From Chitinophaga pinensis (GTDB lineage Bacteria; Bacteroidota; Bacteroidia; Chitinophagales; CAMDFR01): 64,000 nt of DNA. Position numbers and translations under genes: made by a program. Of the stretch, positions 47,049 to 55,667 are shown in pieces (position 1 is the first letter of the stretch; the number at the start of each line of letters is the position of its first letter). A model generated the notes under the pieces. It was not told the origin of the DNA. It did no database searches and worked only from the letters and a program-made list of their open reading frames with translations. The stretch covers positions 148,314 to 212,313 of the forward strand of contig CAMART010000003.1 of assembly GCA_945860705.1 (NCBI GenBank), in the 5' to 3' direction.

Positions 47049-47861
47049 TTATGAATTTGCTGCTGGTCTCATTGCATTCAACATTCCACCATATACAGAG
47101 TTTAATGCTCCTAAGTTTTTATTTAATGAAGCTATTTGATCTTTATATTTCAATGCATCTTCTTTAGTAGATTCTAAATGTCCAGCAGCTTCTGCCATTG
47201 TACCATAGAATTTATTCATCACTTTAAGGTGATTGTTAGATTCAGTCAATTCTGATTCATATAATGCATTCAATGCAGCCATATTTTTAGAAACTCCTTG
47301 TACTTGAGTATGGAAATCTCCCATACCTGCAGTAGCATCAGCTAATCCTTTAACAGAACCTGCTGCTTGCATGTAAGCATCTTTCATTTGTCCTAAAGCA
47401 CCAGCAGCTTCTTTAGCTTTTGCAGAATATTCAGCTGTAGAACCAGCTGCATCAGTAACTTCACTCATTTTAGAAACATTTTCGCTTAGTTTACCTAAGT
47501 TTACTCCTAATCTATCTAATAAATCTTGTTCAATTTTTGCTTTAGATAACATATTATCTAACTGCTCAGTAGCAGTTGTAGCTTTTTTCTCTGCTTTTTT
47601 AACACCACTTGCTTGTACATCATCAGCTAATTCTGGATATACTTTTTCCCACTGAAGATCCATATGAGGTGGCTCAAATGCTGAGATAATGAAAATGATA
47701 ACCTCAGTACCCATACCTAAAATAAGCATCTCATTTGCACCAGGCCAGTGCATAATTTTAAATAACGCACCTGCAATAACGACTGCAGCACCTAATCCAT
47801 AAACATAACCTAATATTTTTTTACCTTTGTAAGATGTTAAAAAATTGCCTTTACCTGCCAT
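47049..47861 (-). CDS. gldL: Type IX secretion / gliding motor protein GldL
   Basis: 270 residues. Two N-terminal membrane helices span about residues 16-36 and 44-61. The second contains GMGTEVIIFIISAFEPP, where Glu53 should be the membrane Glu needed for proton use, by analogy with the Flavobacterium motor. The HWPGANE loop between the helices is conserved. The rest is a cytoplasmic helical tail rich in Ala and Lys with coiled-coil character. It forms the stator ring around the GldM helix. The 103-bp spacer to gldK holds nothing recognisable. Confidence 0.96.
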   Translation of the reverse strand: MAGKGNFLTSYKGKKILGYVYGLGAAVVIAGALFKIMHWPGANEMLILGMGTEVIIFIISAFEPPHMDLQWEKVYPELADDVQASGVKKAEKKATTATEQLDNMLSKAKIEQDLLDRLGVNLGKLSENVSKMSEVTDAAGSTAEYSAKAKEAAGALGQMKDAYMQAAGSVKGLADATAGMGDFHTQVQGVSKNMAALNALYESELTESNNHLKVMNKFYGTMAEAAGHLESTKEDALKYKDQIASLNKNLGALNSVYGGMLNAMRPAANS

Positions 47862-47964
47862 AATTTTTAATTTTTTTGGGTTTTTTTAATAATAATATTG
47901 ATTGATAAATAATAAACGAAATTATGAGTATTAATATTATATAAAAATATATAATACTAATATA

Positions 47965-49254
47965 CTATTGTTTGTCTTTAGGGTCACGTCCTAAATATGT
48001 AGTAATACTTCTGAATCCAATATATGAATTTGATGTATCTGCATATTCCCAATGACGTGTACCACATTGTATGTAGTGTGCTATATCTTTCCAAGATCCA
48101 CCACGAGTAGTTTTTCTTTTTAAAGATTCTGCTTCTGAATCATCAGCATCATATCTAATATCTGGATTTAAATCATGTACAAACATTGTAGCATTTTCAT
48201 AAAATGCTGAAGAAGTCCATTCAGCCACATTGCCAGCCATATTATATAAACCATAATCATTTGGCCAATATGCATCGCCTCTTACAGTATAGAATCCACC
48301 ATCTTCAGGATAATTACCTCTACCAGGTTTAAAGTTTGCAAGAATACACCCTTTTGCATTTCTAACATAAGGACCACCCCAAGGATATTGAGCTAGTTTT
48401 TTACCTCCTCGTGCTGCATATTCCCACTCACTTTCTGTAGGTAATCTAAAGATATCCATCACTGGTTCACCTAATTTAATTCTATAATTTGCCCAAAATT
48501 TGGTTCTCCAATCATTAAATGCATTTGCTTGGTCCCAATTGATACCTACTACAGGATAATCATCAAAAGAAGGGTGACCATAATAGTTTCTGGTCATTGG
48601 TTCATTATAAGAATAAGTAAAATCTCTCACCCATACTAATGTATCTGGGTATACTCTTATGTTTTCTTCATGAAAAAACTGTGCTCTATCTTTCCATCTA
48701 TTTTCAAGAAGTGCAGCTGTTTTCCAGTCGAACCAATAATAGTGATAAACTAAAGTAGATACGTCCATATCTCTAACACCTAGAAATTTCATACCATCTT
48801 TACTATACATACCTTCTAGTTGCTCAGCTACTTCTGGATCAGTCCAATCAAGTTCTTCTTCCCAATTGATAGCTTGTTTATCACTACCTGGGATTTCCTC
48901 ATCTATGTAATGTTCTAATATAGTGTGAGCAATAGAATCACGCACATAATCTACAAATTGACGATATTCATTATTGGTAATTTCGGTTTCATCCATATAA
49001 AAACCTTGGATAGATACTTCTTTACTTCTTGCTACTTGAGCATTATTAATATCTTGATCACTTGGCCCTATATGTAGCACTCCTGTTGGTACATAGACCA
49101 TACCATAGGGTGTTATTGGTGCCCATCCTGGTCTGTCTTTCGATCCTAAAAGTTGTCCTTTGTATGAATCCCAACTTGCTTTTCCGCATCCAGAAAGGAT
49201 TACAACTAAAGTACTAATAAAAATAACTAATGCTTTTCTGTTTTTCATATTCAT
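47965..49254 (-). CDS. gldK: Type IX secretion lipoprotein GldK
   Basis: About 429 residues from the ATG at 49254, or 427 from 49248. A GTG at 49275 is also in frame but adds only hydrophilic residues. The lipoprotein signal ends VVILSGC. The body is a formylglycine-generating-enzyme-like fold (SUMF1): GFYMDETEITNNEYRQFV, FRLPTESEWEYAARGG, GNVAEWTSSAF and TRGGSWKD...GFRSI. GldK has no known catalytic role; it forms the outer-membrane-anchored ring with GldN. A -33/-7 promoter lies just upstream, so gldKLMN can be transcribed apart from porP. Confidence 0.95.
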   Translation of the reverse strand: MNMKNRKALVIFISTLVVILSGCGKASWDSYKGQLLGSKDRPGWAPITPYGMVYVPTGVLHIGPSDQDINNAQVARSKEVSIQGFYMDETEITNNEYRQFVDYVRDSIAHTILEHYIDEEIPGSDKQAINWEEELDWTDPEVAEQLEGMYSKDGMKFLGVRDMDVSTLVYHYYWFDWKTAALLENRWKDRAQFFHEENIRVYPDTLVWVRDFTYSYNEPMTRNYYGHPSFDDYPVVGINWDQANAFNDWRTKFWANYRIKLGEPVMDIFRLPTESEWEYAARGGKKLAQYPWGGPYVRNAKGCILANFKPGRGNYPEDGGFYTVRGDAYWPNDYGLYNMAGNVAEWTSSAFYENATMFVHDLNPDIRYDADDSEAESLKRKTTRGGSWKDIAHYIQCGTRHWEYADTSNSYIGFRSITTYLGRDPKDKQ

Positions 49255-49296
49255 TTTTTTGGTGTTTTTAGACACACTTTATCAAAAAATAGTTTG

Positions 49297-49325
49297 CTAA
49301 AGTACGCTAATTTTATCTAAAACAA
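49297..49325 (-). promoter_or_regulatory. Promoter upstream of gldK
   Basis: On the minus strand, TTG (49325-49323) then 18 bp then TACTTTAG (49304-49297). This fits the Bacteroidota -33/-7 arrangement with one consensus mismatch at the seventh base. It gives a leader of roughly 40 nt to the ATG at 49254. Confidence 0.5.
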
Positions 49326-49358
49326 AAATATTGCCTAATTTTTTCTTTTTTAAATTGT

Positions 49359-50327
49359 TTATAAAAATCTAGGATTGTAAATGATTTTTGGCGTAAAATC
49401 CTTTATTTTCCTAGAAATATTGTATTTCAATGTGAGCTCATGTGAACCATATTGGTAACTAAATAATTTTCCTGTATTGATGTCATAACTATACATTATT
49501 TGTAAATTTTTTAGAAATTTCATCCCTAATAGTAGTATAACGCATTCATTCGAATTTTTATTGTATCCTCTATATCCTAATCCTAAAAAATAATTGTTTT
49601 TAATTTTCATTAATAAATTATAGTCTAATTGCATTTTCTTTAAATCTGTCCTATAAAGTAGACTAGGCTGTAGAGAAATTTTGTTAGATATCTTGAGATT
49701 GTACGAAACAAACCCATATATGTTTCGTCTAAAAATAATATTCTTTTCATTATTAGGTGATCCAACTGTAGATTTACCTTCTAGAGCATTGGTAAGTGAG
49801 ATACCAATATCTAAATTTTTATTACTAAAATATAACCCTGCGGTCAAATATGGTGATATTCCATTTGCATTAGATAATGGGATAATTGGGTCATTATGAG
49901 AAAATGTACCCTCATAATTGCCTTCGGGTGCTCTTAATAAATTTCCTAAAAGTGAGGTTTGAATAATCCCACCACTGATACCAATACCTAGTTTAGCCTT
50001 TTTTATTTTTAACTGATAAGCATAGCCAAGATTTAAATAAAGATTTCTTTGTAACCCTATAACGTCATAAATTGAGTTAAAGGCTATTGCAGAATTTATT
50101 TTATTAATAGGATAAACGAATTCTATAGCGGCATTTGACATAGTTCTATTACTCAAGGCTGTCCATTGGTTTCTGTAATGTGCTATTATTTCAATATCTG
50201 GTCTACTACCAGCATATGCAATATTATATGCAGAAGGTTTTAGCATAAAATGTGATGAATTTGACTCTATCTGAGCAATAGAATGCAGACACATTATTAT
50301 CAAAAATATACTAAAAAATTGTTTCAA
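49359..50327 (-). CDS. porP: PorP/SprF family membrane protein of the gldKLMN locus
   Basis: 322 residues with a signal peptide (MKQFFSIFLIIMCLHSIAQ). Family N-terminus LKPSAYNIAYAGSRPDIEI with the AHYRNQWTAL motif near residue 51. Many amphipathic strands follow, with Asn/Tyr-rich turns, and IMYSYDINTGKLFSYQYGSHELTLKY near the end. In Porphyromonas porP heads the porPKLMN operon and binds PorK and PorE-linked parts at the outer membrane. Same order here: 83 bp before gldK and 37 bp after hemD. Confidence 0.88.
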   Translation of the reverse strand: MKQFFSIFLIIMCLHSIAQIESNSSHFMLKPSAYNIAYAGSRPDIEIIAHYRNQWTALSNRTMSNAAIEFVYPINKINSAIAFNSIYDVIGLQRNLYLNLGYAYQLKIKKAKLGIGISGGIIQTSLLGNLLRAPEGNYEGTFSHNDPIIPLSNANGISPYLTAGLYFSNKNLDIGISLTNALEGKSTVGSPNNEKNIIFRRNIYGFVSYNLKISNKISLQPSLLYRTDLKKMQLDYNLLMKIKNNYFLGLGYRGYNKNSNECVILLLGMKFLKNLQIMYSYDINTGKLFSYQYGSHELTLKYNISRKIKDFTPKIIYNPRFL

Positions 50328-50364
50328 TGACTTGAATTGTATCAGTAAAAGTAGTGAATAATTC

Positions 50365-51666
50365 TTATTTATTACTTTCTTTCAAATAATTTTCAATGGC
50401 TTGTGCCATAGAGGCTGCAGATGGTGAAGGTGCTACTATATCTAATCTTAAGCCGGCTTCCCCTATTGAATCCCATGTGACTTGTCCAAATCCACCTATT
50501 CTTCTATCATCTTGTATGAAATCTGGATAATTGTGAAATAGTGATTTTATACCTATAGGACTAAAAAAGACAATCATATCATATTTTATATTTCTCAAAT
50601 CAGATAAGTCACTAGGAATAGTCTGATATATATATGCCTCAGCATAGTTTACCTTTTTTTCTTTAAGAAAATTAGGGATATCATCTTTTCTATCTTTGGA
50701 ACATGGGTAGAGAAATTTTTCTGTATCTTTAAATTTATTGATTAGATCAAACAAGCTTCTACCTGGCTGATCATAAAATACTTTTCTTTTTCTGTATTGA
50801 ATATATTTTTGTAAGTAAAGTGCTATGGCTTCTGATGTACAGAAATACTTCATATCCTGAGATAATTTTACACGCATTTCTTCACAAAGCTTAAAGAAAT
50901 AATCTATAGCATTTCTACTATTAAAAATAATAGCTGAATAGTCTGTGATATATATTCTAAGTCTTCTAAATTCTTTTGCTGAAAGACCTTCTACTTTTAT
51001 AAATGTTCTAAAATCTACTTTTAATTTCCATTTTTGAGCAATATCAATAAATGGAGACTTCCCGTTTTCTGGAAATGGTTGTGATATAAGAATATTCTTT
51101 ACTCTCGGTTTTTTATCTGGAGGTAAATTTAAAGATGACGGTTTTGGAACTGGAATAGAAGGAGCTAATGATTTTGAAGATTTTCTTTCTTTTTTTACAG
51201 GTTCATCTACAATACTTACTGGTAGTGTTTTTTTAGTTTTTTCAATTGCTTTTTTTACAATGGTTTTTTTTACTATAGGTTTCTTGCTTACTGCTTTTTT
51301 AGTAGGAGACTTTTTAGTAGTCGTTATTTTATTATTAGCTACTTTAACAGATTTTTTTGTAGCTGGCTTAGAAGTTGCTTTTTTTACTTCTGGTTTGCTC
51401 GCTTTTTTAATTGATGTTGTAGGTTTTGAGACTGCTTTTGTTACTTTTTTTACAACTGTAGCTTTTTGTATTGATTTTTTCTTTGGTAATGCTGCTTTAA
51501 CAATTTTACTTTTAGTCGTTGTTTTTTTTGTTTTATCAACTTTGCTAGATACTTTTTTTACAGGTACTTTCATTGCTGTTTTTTTAACTTTAGTAGTTGA
51601 TTTAGCTGGTGTTTTCACTGTTTTCTTAGATGTAATTGACTTTTTTGAAAGTGTTTTTTTTGCCAT
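50365..51666 (-). CDS. hemD: Uroporphyrinogen-III synthase with long histone-H1-like N-terminal tail
   Basis: 433 residues. The N-terminal ~185 are a low-complexity tail dominated by Lys, Thr, Ala, Ser and Val with repeated K-K-[TA]-x-x-K and P-x-K patterns, like histone H1 or AlgP. From about residue 186 a HemD fold follows: VKNILISQPFPENGKSPF, YITDYSAIIFNSRNAIDYFF, KVFYDQPGRSLFDLI, YDMIVFFSPIGIKSLF and LDIVAPSPSAASMAQAI. HemD closes hydroxymethylbilane to uroporphyrinogen III in heme synthesis. It lies 7 bp after the DUF4271 gene and 37 bp before porP, so it is in the secretion operon. Whether the core is a working heme enzyme is uncertain. Confidence 0.83.
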   Translation of the reverse strand: MAKKTLSKKSITSKKTVKTPAKSTTKVKKTAMKVPVKKVSSKVDKTKKTTTKSKIVKAALPKKKSIQKATVVKKVTKAVSKPTTSIKKASKPEVKKATSKPATKKSVKVANNKITTTKKSPTKKAVSKKPIVKKTIVKKAIEKTKKTLPVSIVDEPVKKERKSSKSLAPSIPVPKPSSLNLPPDKKPRVKNILISQPFPENGKSPFIDIAQKWKLKVDFRTFIKVEGLSAKEFRRLRIYITDYSAIIFNSRNAIDYFFKLCEEMRVKLSQDMKYFCTSEAIALYLQKYIQYRKRKVFYDQPGRSLFDLINKFKDTEKFLYPCSKDRKDDIPNFLKEKKVNYAEAYIYQTIPSDLSDLRNIKYDMIVFFSPIGIKSLFHNYPDFIQDDRRIGGFGQVTWDSIGEAGLRLDIVAPSPSAASMAQAIENYLKESNK

Positions 51667-51673
51667 GGTAATT

Positions 51674-52612
51674 CTAAACGTGACTAATGAACAATTTATA
51701 AATAATTATTAAAGGTGCTATTTCAAGGGTGCAAATATAGATAATAAAATGGAAAAAATTATTCGTAATTTGTTGAATATTTGATACTAAGCCTTTTACA
51801 TACTTTGTAAGTTGGGCAATTATAATTATAAAAAGTAATATATATATAATAAATCCATCATATGATTTAGCTCCTGTTAAATAAATAAATAATATAAATA
51901 AAAGGCACATAGACAAAAATTGATTTACCCAAGATATATTTTTTATGTATATATCTAGTGCACTTCCTGTTGTAAGAATAGATTTCATAAAATACAATAC
52001 ACTAATTCTTAATATATAGTATATAGTGAAAACTAATAATATAAGAAAAAATGTAGCTGTCTTGTTATGTATCTGAGGATTGAAATAAAGAATAATAAAA
52101 TATAAACTAATACTTAATGTAATAATGAATACAATATTTAAAAGTAAAGAACCTAGAGTATTGAGCGAAAAGATATCTCTAGTATTGATTGAGACTTGAA
52201 ATGTAAAAATATTTTTTATAAGAGACGAGAAATAACTTTGATAAAAGATTTTTACAAAAGTGATAGCGACTAAACAAATTAATAACAATATAAGTAACCA
52301 GGAAAATTTATAATTAATATGTGGAGATTGAATCTGAATATCTCCTATTGCTAAATCATCAAATAGATTTTTAGGATGAAAATTTTCATCTACATTATAA
52401 AAACTCGTATCAATATGTGCTATAGTGTACTTTCTAATAGAGTCTTTGAGTTTAGTACTATCTATTTTATATGAAATAGCATTTGAATCAATAGAATACT
52501 GCGCTTGCAAATCGAGTGTATTTACAATCAATAAAATAAATGCTAAGAAATACAATAGCTTTTTAGAAATAGCTAATATATCCGAAATGTATTTTTGAAT
52601 TTCTAAATTCAA
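51674..52612 (-). CDS. DUF4271 multi-pass membrane protein
   Basis: 312 residues. An N-terminal hydrophobic segment (LLYFLAFILLIVNTLDLQAQ) looks like a signal peptide or anchor. A periplasmic stretch of ~75 residues follows, then about seven membrane helices from residue ~110 to the end, the DUF4271 part. The only ATG lies inside the end of the upstream Omp85 gene (50-bp overlap); a TTG about 19 codons in is another possible start. DUF4271 genes lie beside hemD in many Bacteroidota; their function is unknown. The overlap, and a 7-bp gap to hemD, argue for coupled expression with the T9SS genes. Confidence 0.8.
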   Translation of the reverse strand: MNLEIQKYISDILAISKKLLYFLAFILLIVNTLDLQAQYSIDSNAISYKIDSTKLKDSIRKYTIAHIDTSFYNVDENFHPKNLFDDLAIGDIQIQSPHINYKFSWLLILLLICLVAITFVKIFYQSYFSSLIKNIFTFQVSINTRDIFSLNTLGSLLLNIVFIITLSISLYFIILYFNPQIHNKTATFFLILLVFTIYYILRISVLYFMKSILTTGSALDIYIKNISWVNQFLSMCLLFILFIYLTGAKSYDGFIIYILLFIIIIAQLTKYVKGLVSNIQQITNNFFHFIIYICTLEIAPLIIIYKLFISHV

Positions 52613-54353
52613 TTTTATTATTTAACTGTTTTCCTAATGCGTAACTAATTCCAAATACTCCTATTTTAGTTTCTAAACTCACTCCTGTACCAAATCCAAA
52701 AGGTGTATCTAATTTTTGCCCTCTATATCTACTATCTTCTACTATAGCCAAATCAAAAAACGTGTAAAAATAAGAGTTTTTGGAGAGTAAAAATCTATAT
52801 TCGGCTGTAAAGATACTATAATATGGTGTGAAGATGCTTTCTTCATCAAAACCTCTTATACTTCTATTACCACCTATTCGATACATTTCATTTTCAAAAA
52901 TATTTTTAGAAATAAATGATTTGGCATTTACAGCCGTTTTGAATGTGCTACGTTTTTTTATTTTCCAATATTTTTCATATTCAATACCAATCTGAAATTG
53001 AACGCTTTTATTTGGCAATATATTATATAAACTCTCTAAACTTTCACCAGTAAATGGATCTTTTAGTCTAGTAATCAGATTATTTTTTTCAAATTTTTTA
53101 ATTCCAGCACCAAAAAGTAGTTTGATAAAATTACCACTTGTTGGATTGTATTTATAGTTTAGATTATCAAAATAATATTCCAAACCATAAAGTGAATTTT
53201 TAGTATCGAGTATTCGAGGAAGTTTTAGTGTGTTTTTTATTTGATTGGTATCGGCATTGAGTAGTCTTGTAGTCCTATTGTCAAAAAATCCTTTAATATA
53301 GTGATTTCCTGAAAAATTATAAAGGACTCCTATTCTATAATTTATATCCAGATTGCTGGTATCTCGTTTATATAAATCGAATTTACCATCAAAGCCAAAA
53401 GGTAGATTTAAAAAATAAGGGTAACTCAAAGCGAGTTGAAGTCTTTGAGTTTTGGGTTGAAGTTTTTGCCAGTCTGCATAGAACTCGCCTCCAGTTCCAA
53501 ATGGATTGACCAAATATAATCTTGCTTGTCCAGTAACTAACAATTTTCCTGTTGCAGAATTATTGGGTAAAAATCCAACAAGAAAATCAAATTTACTAGT
53601 TTTCCTATTTTTAAGATATAGATTAATAGTAGCTTTATCATTGAGAAAAGAAATGGTGTGTTGTCTTTCTTCTTCAATATAGCCAAGATCAGAAATATGT
53701 TTTTTTATACCTTTTATATTGCTTTCGTTATAAAGTGAATTTGGTTTCAGCTTTAAATAATTGCTCAAAAATTTATTTCTTATTCGAGCTTTTCCATTGA
53801 TAATGATAGTATCTATATGAATTTCATCATTTTTTATTAGGCTCAGTTTTGCTTCAAAAGCCAAATTGTTCTTCAGCTCAATGCTATCAATATTTACAGA
53901 TGCAAAAGGGTATCCTTTGTTTTCTGCGTTTTTTAATATTTTTTCCTTAATCGGTTCTATCTCATCTAAATCGTATTTTTTTCCTAACTCTAGATTTGTA
54001 CCTTGCAGATATATAGGTTCTGCATTTGTAGAATTGATGAATATTGTTTTTGTTTTGGGTCCTATAAAAGTGATAACATTGTATGAATTTCCTTTAGAAA
54101 ATACACTATCAAAAGAACTTGCAAAATAACCTTGTTTATAAAGTTTTTGTTTTTGAGAACTCAATATATCAAATAGTTTAGTACTATCTAGACGGTCTTT
54201 ATTACATTTTAAAATATTTTGTACTTCAATAGGTATAGTATCTTTTGAAACAAATATATAATTGACTGATTGCTGTGAGAATGATTCTACAGTAGTCATT
54301 AAAAGTAAAACACTTAGTAATGCAAATAATCTATTTATAATATTATCTTTCAA
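52563..54353 (-). CDS. Omp85/BamA-TamA-like outer membrane protein
   Basis: 596 residues from a TTG at 54353. This start is supported by the signal peptide it opens (NRLFALLSVLLLMTTVESFS), by AAGGA eight to nine bases upstream and by an exact -7 box. The first ~230 residues hold two or three POTRA-like modules (DTIIINGKARIRNKFLSNYL; LYNESNIKGIKKHISDLGYI). The rest is a beta-barrel with the conserved loop and strand IGGNRSIRGFDEESIF and a C-terminal aromatic end (HFGYISYF). Family members insert or move proteins at the outer membrane. Smaller than BamA, nearer to TamA in layout. Head of the operon leading to DUF4271, hemD, porP and gldKLMN. Confidence 0.88.
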   Translation of the reverse strand: MKDNIINRLFALLSVLLLMTTVESFSQQSVNYIFVSKDTIPIEVQNILKCNKDRLDSTKLFDILSSQKQKLYKQGYFASSFDSVFSKGNSYNVITFIGPKTKTIFINSTNAEPIYLQGTNLELGKKYDLDEIEPIKEKILKNAENKGYPFASVNIDSIELKNNLAFEAKLSLIKNDEIHIDTIIINGKARIRNKFLSNYLKLKPNSLYNESNIKGIKKHISDLGYIEEERQHTISFLNDKATINLYLKNRKTSKFDFLVGFLPNNSATGKLLVTGQARLYLVNPFGTGGEFYADWQKLQPKTQRLQLALSYPYFLNLPFGFDGKFDLYKRDTSNLDINYRIGVLYNFSGNHYIKGFFDNRTTRLLNADTNQIKNTLKLPRILDTKNSLYGLEYYFDNLNYKYNPTSGNFIKLLFGAGIKKFEKNNLITRLKDPFTGESLESLYNILPNKSVQFQIGIEYEKYWKIKKRSTFKTAVNAKSFISKNIFENEMYRIGGNRSIRGFDEESIFTPYYSIFTAEYRFLLSKNSYFYTFFDLAIVEDSRYRGQKLDTPFGFGTGVSLETKIGVFGISYALGKQLNNKIEFRNSKIHFGYISYF

Positions 54354-54367
54354 AATTTTCCTTAGTA

Positions 54368-54375
54368 CAAATTTA
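54368..54375 (-). promoter_or_regulatory. -7 promoter box TAAATTTG of the Omp85 gene
   Basis: Exact TAnnTTTG match on the minus strand, 14 nt before the TTG start at 54353. A divergent near-match TATTTTCG at 54381-54388 lies 6 nt before the hemW ATG. Confidence 0.55.
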
Positions 54376-54394
54376 AATAGTATTTTCGCATACT

Positions 54395-55525
54395 ATGGCA
54401 GGTATTTATATTCATATTCCTTTTTGTAAGCAAGCTTGTCATTATTGCAATTTTCATTTTTCGCTTACTCTCAAAAGGAAAAACGAACTTATTGATGCTT
54501 TATTGCTTGAGATAGCTCAAAGAAAAGTGTATTTGAGAGATGAGGAAATCAACACCATATATATAGGAGGAGGCACTCCTTCCCTACTCGACTATGAAGA
54601 TTTATGCAAAATAAGAGACCAAATCTATAGCACTTTTAAAAAAATAAATCTAAAAGAATTTACACTAGAAGCTAATCCTGATGACTTATCAAAAGGGAAA
54701 ATAGCCGATATAAAAAAAATAGGAATAAATAGGCTGAGTATAGGTATACAATCCTTTCATGATGAGGATTTGAAGTATATGAATAGAGCACATACTGCAT
54801 CTGAAGCTATGAGCAGTATACTGAGATGCCAAGATGCAGGTATAGAAAACTTAAGTATAGACTTGATATATGGCACACCCACTATGAATTATGCTGCTTG
54901 GCTAGAAAATATAAATACTGCACTGAATACCAATGTACCTCATATATCTGCGTATGCACTCACTGTAGAACCAAAAACAAAGTTGCAATCTTTGATAAAA
55001 AAGAAATTGATTGAAAGTCCAATAGATGAGCAAGTTTCCGAACAATTTTTCACATTAATAGATAAACTAGAAGAAAATAAATTTGAACAATATGAAATAT
55101 CTAATTTTTGTATGAATGAGATGTATGCAATACATAATACTTCTTATTGGCAAGGCACCCATTATTTGGGTATAGGACCATCTGCACACTCATACGATGG
55201 AGAAAATCGAAGCTGGAATATTAGTAATAATAATCAATACATAAACTCTATAAAAGAAAATAAATCATATATTGAAATAGAGCATCTAAATTTTTCTAAT
55301 AGAGTAAATGAATATATCATGACTTCACTTCGTACAAAATGGGGTATGGATTTGCAGAAAATAACAACTATTTTTTCTCAAGAAGTAGCTGATGAAATAA
55401 GAAATACACTAATACAAGAAATACCTTCAAATTATTATACATTAGAAAACAACATAGTAAAACTAACTATAGAAGGAAAATTGATGGCTGATGGTATAGC
55501 TTCCAATTTATTTATTTTGATTTAA
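54395..55525 (+). CDS. hemW: Radical SAM heme chaperone HemW
   Basis: 376 residues. The radical-SAM cluster motif is CKQACHYC (Cys11, Cys15, Cys18), in the HemW-type context GIYIHIPFCKQACHYCNFHF. The N-terminus is short, without the extra region of true coproporphyrinogen dehydrogenase HemN. Further motifs are YIGGGTPSLL, EANPDDL and RLSIGIQSFHDEDLKYMNR, then LIYGTP and GPSAHSYDG. HemW binds heme and passes it to client proteins. Divergent from the Omp85 operon that contains hemD; the two heme-related genes are close but not co-transcribed. Confidence 0.93.
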   Translation: MAGIYIHIPFCKQACHYCNFHFSLTLKRKNELIDALLLEIAQRKVYLRDEEINTIYIGGGTPSLLDYEDLCKIRDQIYSTFKKINLKEFTLEANPDDLSKGKIADIKKIGINRLSIGIQSFHDEDLKYMNRAHTASEAMSSILRCQDAGIENLSIDLIYGTPTMNYAAWLENINTALNTNVPHISAYALTVEPKTKLQSLIKKKLIESPIDEQVSEQFFTLIDKLEENKFEQYEISNFCMNEMYAIHNTSYWQGTHYLGIGPSAHSYDGENRSWNISNNNQYINSIKENKSYIEIEHLNFSNRVNEYIMTSLRTKWGMDLQKITTIFSQEVADEIRNTLIQEIPSNYYTLENNIVKLTIEGKLMADGIASNLFILI

Positions 55526-55552
55526 GTTACAAGTTAAAAGTTTCGTGTATAG

Positions 55553-55584
55553 AGTTACAAGTTCAAAGTTACAAGTTCAAAGTT
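55553..55584 (+). repeat. Heptameric repeat block (AGTTNNA)n
   Basis: Tandem AGTTACA AGTTCAA AGTTACA AGTTCAA AGTT, that is a 14-bp double heptad in 2.3 copies. A related AGTTACAAGTTAAAAGTTT lies just before it at 55525. Left arm of a fold-back pair with the array at 55602. Confidence 0.8.
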
Positions 55585-55601
55585 TTTTGCTAGTATATAA
55601 A

Positions 55602-55655
55602 TTCTTAATTCTTAATTCTTAATTCTTAATTCTTAATTCTTAATTCTTAATTCTT
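55602..55655 (+). repeat. Tandem heptamer array (TTCTTAA)7
   Basis: Seven perfect TTCTTAA units and a partial eighth, between the convergent hemW and Ig-like genes. Its reverse complement (ATTAAGA)n resembles the GTTNNAA-type block on the left, so RNA of this spacer could fold into a long A/U-rich hairpin. Confidence 0.9.
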
Positions 55656-55667
55656 TTTACTTTTTAC

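Noticed and set aside
51260..51712. 150-residue hydrophobic open frame on the plus strand
   Set aside because: Complement of the Lys/Thr/Ala tail of hemD; Phe/Val/Leu richness is a by-product of A-rich codons.
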